64,000 nucleotides of DNA from Nonomuraea gerenzanensis (GTDB taxonomy: Bacteria; Actinomycetota; Actinomycetes; Streptosporangiales; Streptosporangiaceae): assembly GCF_020215645.1 (NCBI RefSeq), contig NZ_CP084058.1:4650001-4714000 (forward strand), given 5' to 3'. The notes below the pieces were generated by a model, which searched no databases, was not told the DNA's origin, and saw only the letters and a program-made list of their open reading frames with translations. Shown here one piece after another: positions 61,327 through 64,000 of this stretch; the first letter of the stretch is position 1, and every line of letters starts with the position of its first letter. The translations under genes were made by a program, and so were the position numbers.

Positions 61327-62307
61327 ATGGACGTCGCGGTCACCAGGATCGAGCTGCCGCGCCCCGTACGGGCGGCCGCCTCCGACGGGTCGACCGTCTG
61401 GTGCGCGGCGGACGACGGGGTGCGCGCGTACACGCCGTCAGGCAGGCTCCTCGAACGGGGGGAGGCGGTGCGGCGTTCACCGGCGGCGGGCGGCGGGGCG
61501 GTGCCGCGTTCAACGGCGGCGGGCGGCCAGGCGGTGTCGCGTTCACCGGCGGCGGGCGGGGAAGCCGTGCCGGAGTTGCATTCCCTGGCGGCGGTGCCGG
61601 GGACGGTGGCCGGCACGGGCGCGGTGCCGGGCACGCTGGCGGAGACCGTGCTGGTGCCCAGGGCGTTCGCGGGGCCGCCGGCGTCCGGCCCGCTCCCGGA
61701 CGGCACGCTCGCGGGCGCCTCGCGCGACCACGTCCACTGGCTCGGCCCCTCGGGGACGGTGATCGCCGACGCCCCCTTCACCGGCCGCGTCGTCGCGGGC
61801 GGCGGCGCGATCTGGGCCGTCGGCGACGGCGTGGCGCGCCGCCTGGCCGGCCCGGGCACCCTCGGCGAGCCGCTGAAACTGCCCGCACTGGACGCGTGCG
61901 CCGTGGAGGGCGAGCGGCTGTGGTGGACGTCGCAGCGTGACGACGTGCTGCGCGGCGGCCCCAAGGAGGTGCGGCTCGGCCGGCGCAGCCGCGGCGCCAT
62001 GACCGTGTGCGCGGGCTCGTTATGGATCAGCGTGACGGGCGGGCTGCTGCGGGTGTCGGCGTGGTCCGGCGAGCCGGGGCGGTTCGTGCGGGCGCCGGAG
62101 GGGCCGGTGCGGTTCCTGGTGTGCGCGAACGGGGTGCTGTTGGGTGGCGGGCGTGACGTGTTCGCGCCGGCCAGGGCGGCCGGGGCCGCGCTGCGCGTGA
62201 TCGAGCTGGGGCTGGACGCGCCGCCCGCGCTGATGATCGCCGCGGGCAGGCACGTCTGGGTCTTCCCTGAGGGGGCGCCGGCCGCCCTCATCGTGACGCC
62301 CGGTTAG
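61327..62307 (+). CDS. Propeller-like hypothetical protein with tandem repeats
   Basis: 326 aa from ATG 61327. The first third carries three 11-residue repeats (AVxRSPAAGG type) and two AVPGT(V/L)AG-type units encoded by tandem DNA repeats (61462-61640). The rest shows short Gly/Val-rich strands (TVWCAADDGVRAY, AIWAVGDGVARRL, LWWTSQRDDVLRGG, LWISVTGGLLRVS) spaced as in a beta-propeller. No catalytic motif or signal peptide is seen. Function unknown; it may bind a ligand or protein. Its stop overlaps the convergent secreted-protein stop by 4 bp. Confidence 0.65.
   Translation: MDVAVTRIELPRPVRAAASDGSTVWCAADDGVRAYTPSGRLLERGEAVRRSPAAGGGAVPRSTAAGGQAVSRSPAAGGEAVPELHSLAAVPGTVAGTGAVPGTLAETVLVPRAFAGPPASGPLPDGTLAGASRDHVHWLGPSGTVIADAPFTGRVVAGGGAIWAVGDGVARRLAGPGTLGEPLKLPALDACAVEGERLWWTSQRDDVLRGGPKEVRLGRRSRGAMTVCAGSLWISVTGGLLRVSAWSGEPGRFVRAPEGPVRFLVCANGVLLGGGRDVFAPARAAGAALRVIELGLDAPPALMIAAGRHVWVFPEGAPAALIVTPG
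61462..61560 (+). repeat. 33-bp tandem repeat in the propeller-like gene
   Basis: Three 33-bp units at 61462-61494, 61495-61527 and 61528-61560 (11 residues each), then a partial fourth. A second, shorter AVPGT-type repeat follows to about 61640. Periods are multiples of three. Confidence 0.9.
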
Positions 62308-62753
62308 GGGATCTTGTACTCCTGCGCCGTCCCGCAGTAGCTGATCCCGATCGGCGAGTTGCTGAACCGGCACACCTGCACGACCACCCGGTCGATGCTC
62401 AGCAGCCCGTTGCTCAGCTGGAAGGCGAACTTGACCTGCTCGTCGTCCGCCTTGACCGTCTCCGAGTCCACGACGTCGGCACCCCGGTAGCCCCTGATCG
62501 TGACCGTGGAGTGCAGGTCGTCGGGGAAGCAGACGGTGGGCAGCGCCTCGTCGGACAGCGAGCCTTCCACGTTCACGACGGGACGGATGACCGGCCCGTC
62601 GTACCGTTCGAGCGTGCCCTCCGCGACCCCGCGGCGACACGTGTCACCCGAGTCCGCGGCGAACTTCACGGCCTCGGCGGCCAGGGCGGGCGGGGCGGCC
62701 AGCAGGCCGGCGGCGAGCACGGCGGTCATCGTCAAGCCTGTGAGCAGACGCAC
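62304..62753 (-). CDS. Small secreted hypothetical protein
   Basis: 149 aa from ATG 62753. A clear signal peptide (LLTGLTMTAVLAAGLLAAPPALA) is followed by a beta-rich domain with four Cys (DTCRRG, TVCFPDD, VQVCRFS, ISYCGT) that could form two disulfide bonds. It contains VKFAFQLSNGLLSIDRVVVQVC, giving an immunoglobulin- or lipocalin-like impression, but no family is recognised. Small exported beta proteins of this type are common in actinomycetes. Ends 4 bp into the convergent propeller gene. Confidence 0.75.
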   Translation of the reverse strand: MRLLTGLTMTAVLAAGLLAAPPALAAEAVKFAADSGDTCRRGVAEGTLERYDGPVIRPVVNVEGSLSDEALPTVCFPDDLHSTVTIRGYRGADVVDSETVKADDEQVKFAFQLSNGLLSIDRVVVQVCRFSNSPIGISYCGTAQEYKIP

Positions 62754-62926
62754 GACATCACCTTCCGTTGGGTGAGGGGAATCCGATCACCCATCCTGGC
62801 CGCCGCCCGCGGCGCTGCCTGTGCCCGTGGTTACACCCGCCCCTGCGCGATCGCCCGGCCCCCGCCTTACGTCGGGTTCCACACGCGTCCCAAGCCCAGA
62901 CCACTCATGCGCGCCACCCCTCGCTC
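62754..62926. other. Intergenic gap upstream of the secreted protein gene
   Basis: About 170 bp of GC-rich DNA. It should contain the promoter of the secreted-protein gene and the end of the SARP transcript. No gene, hairpin or palindrome stands out. Confidence 0.4.
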
Positions 62927-63814
62927 TCACCTCCCAGCCCTCGGCCCCTGCCCCTGCGTCGAGTTCCATACGAGCGCCAGGAACCTTCGTCCCTCACCGG
63001 CTCTCCCCGAGATCACGCACACCCGGGCATACGGCTCCAGTACACCCGTGAACACCGTCACGTCCGGCGCGCTCACCACCGGCTTCGGCCGCAACAACGA
63101 GGTGTGGATGCGGCGCAACTCGGCCGACGGATCGACCCCCAGCTCCTCAGCCAGACGCCGGCGCAACCGCTCGTACATGGCCAGCGCCTCAGCCTGCCGC
63201 CCACTCCGTTCGAGCACCACGAGCAGCCGCTCCCACAACGACTCCCGCAACGGATGACCCGCGGCCAGAGCGAGCAACTCGGCAACCAGCTCCCCATGAC
63301 GCCCCTCGGCCAGCCCCAGGTCAGCACGCCGCTCGACGGCACTCAACTGCAGCTCCTGCAGCGACGGCGAGACGGTCGCACGCAACCAGTCCGATTCGAT
63401 GCCCCCGAACGGCGTACCGCGCCACAACCGCCCGGCCTCCTCCAGCAGCCCCCGCTCCGCCGCCGTCCCACGCACCCGGCCCGCCTCGGCCACCAGCGCC
63501 TGGAACCGCAGCACATCCACCCGCCCAGGCGCGACATCCAGCAGGTAACCGTCCGGCGTCGTCCGGATCGCCGCCCGTCCGATCACCCGTCGCAGCCGCG
63601 TCACGTACGTCTGCACGCTACGCCGCGCATGAACCGGCAACCGCTCTCCCCACAGCGCCGCCGCCAGCCGCTCCACGGTCACCACATCCCCCGCGAACAC
63701 GGCCAGCACGGCCAGCAGCGCCCGCAACCTACCGGTCGTCAGCCGGACCGGCACCCCGCCCAGGCGCACCTCCAGCGGCCCCAGTAACGCGATGCTCAGA
63801 CCTCCTCCATCCAT
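62927..63814 (-). CDS. SARP/AfsR-family transcriptional regulator (OmpR-BTAD)
   Basis: 295 aa from ATG 63814; a strong GGAGGAGG lies just inside this start, so translation might begin a few codons later. The N-terminal OmpR-type DNA-binding domain has ALLGPLEVRLGGVPVRLT and RSVQTYVTRLRRVIGR; the bacterial transcriptional activation (BTAD) domain follows (WRGTPFGGIESDWLRA, AGRHGELVAELLALAAGHPLRESLWE, EALAMYERLRRRLAEELGVDPS). SARPs activate antibiotic and other secondary-metabolite clusters. None is visible inside the window, so the target is presumably beyond the right edge or elsewhere. Confidence 0.92.
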   Translation of the reverse strand: MDGGGLSIALLGPLEVRLGGVPVRLTTGRLRALLAVLAVFAGDVVTVERLAAALWGERLPVHARRSVQTYVTRLRRVIGRAAIRTTPDGYLLDVAPGRVDVLRFQALVAEAGRVRGTAAERGLLEEAGRLWRGTPFGGIESDWLRATVSPSLQELQLSAVERRADLGLAEGRHGELVAELLALAAGHPLRESLWERLLVVLERSGRQAEALAMYERLRRRLAEELGVDPSAELRRIHTSLLRPKPVVSAPDVTVFTGVLEPYARVCVISGRAGEGRRFLALVWNSTQGQGPRAGR

Positions 63815-64000
63815 GCGTCCACTGTCGCCGCCGGGACCCGCCCGGACATCCACCGCTCGGCGCGCACCCCGCTACACCCGACGCCGTAGCCCCGGCCCCT
63901 GCGGGACCGGCCCGGTGGCGTACGCGGGCAAGCTGGGTGCACCACCGGGGGAGAGGCTGGCCGCTCGGCGCGCTGCCCACGCTGGGGGCCCCGGGCGAAG
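63815..64000. other. Right edge of the window
   Basis: 186 bp upstream of the SARP start. It probably carries the SARP promoter; no convincing gene start is seen before the window ends. Confidence 0.35.

Noticed and set aside
63729..63980. 83-codon minus-strand frame at the window edge
   Set aside because: It overlaps the SARP start in another frame and shows no recognisable pattern.

Overview
The window is very GC-rich, with codon use to match, GTG starts, 4-bp stop/start overlaps, a two-domain LAL regulator, a SARP/AfsR-type regulator, a eukaryotic-type Ser/Thr kinase and an additional EF-Tu gene. This points to a filamentous actinomycete, most likely Streptosporangiaceae (Nonomuraea-like); the assignment is inference from gene content. 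I see no rRNA, tRNA, phage, IS element, CRISPR array or replication origin. It looks like a chromosomal arm-type region of metabolic and regulatory genes.

Layout. 1-7.8 kb: a truncated membrane hydrolase, a membrane phosphatase-like protein and a large secreted phosphodiester glycosidase/metallophosphoesterase fusion, closed by a strong hairpin. 7.8-13.5 kb: an amidohydrolase, an M20 amidohydrolase and a GH2 beta-galactosidase. 13.5-16.4 kb: a minisatellite-like intergenic array, a divergent stand-alone tuf gene and UDP-glucose dehydrogenase. 16.6-22.8 kb: an S9 peptidase, an N-acylamino-acid racemase/MenC-type enolase paired with a GNAT, an unknown protein and a Na+/H+ antiporter. 22.8-30.4 kb: a LAL regulator with palindromic sites around its promoter, a DUF4239-like membrane protein with a Pro-rich partner, and a two-component system. 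30.5-38.2 kb: an APH-like kinase, a sugar ABC importer without an ATPase, divergent GH3 glucosidase and LacI regulator, with two matching operators in the divergent promoter. 38.2-45.7 kb: flavin oxidoreductase, Ser/Thr kinase, secreted coiled-coil protein, haem-oxygenase-like diiron protein, methyltransferase, CDGSH protein, glycosyltransferase. 45.8-55.5 kb: a second sugar regulon with a DeoR regulator, an RbsA-type ATPase, and a divergent secreted GH2 enzyme, binding protein, ATPase and two permeases. 55.5-64 kb: pirin, metallo-hydrolase, divergent SDR/TetR pair, DUF3152 protease-like lipoprotein, FAD oxidase, propeller-like protein, small secreted protein and a SARP.

The clearest functional theme is scavenging of plant or microbial polysaccharides: two ABC sugar systems, each tied to a glycoside hydrolase and its own local repressor, plus an intracellular LacZ-type enzyme. 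The most notable single gene is the EF-Tu paralogue at 13736-14911. It differs from sensitive EF-Tu at three positions where substitutions are known to give elfamycin/GE2270 resistance. A second window-wide theme is short tandem DNA repeats: inside genes the periods are multiples of three, in intergenic DNA they are not.
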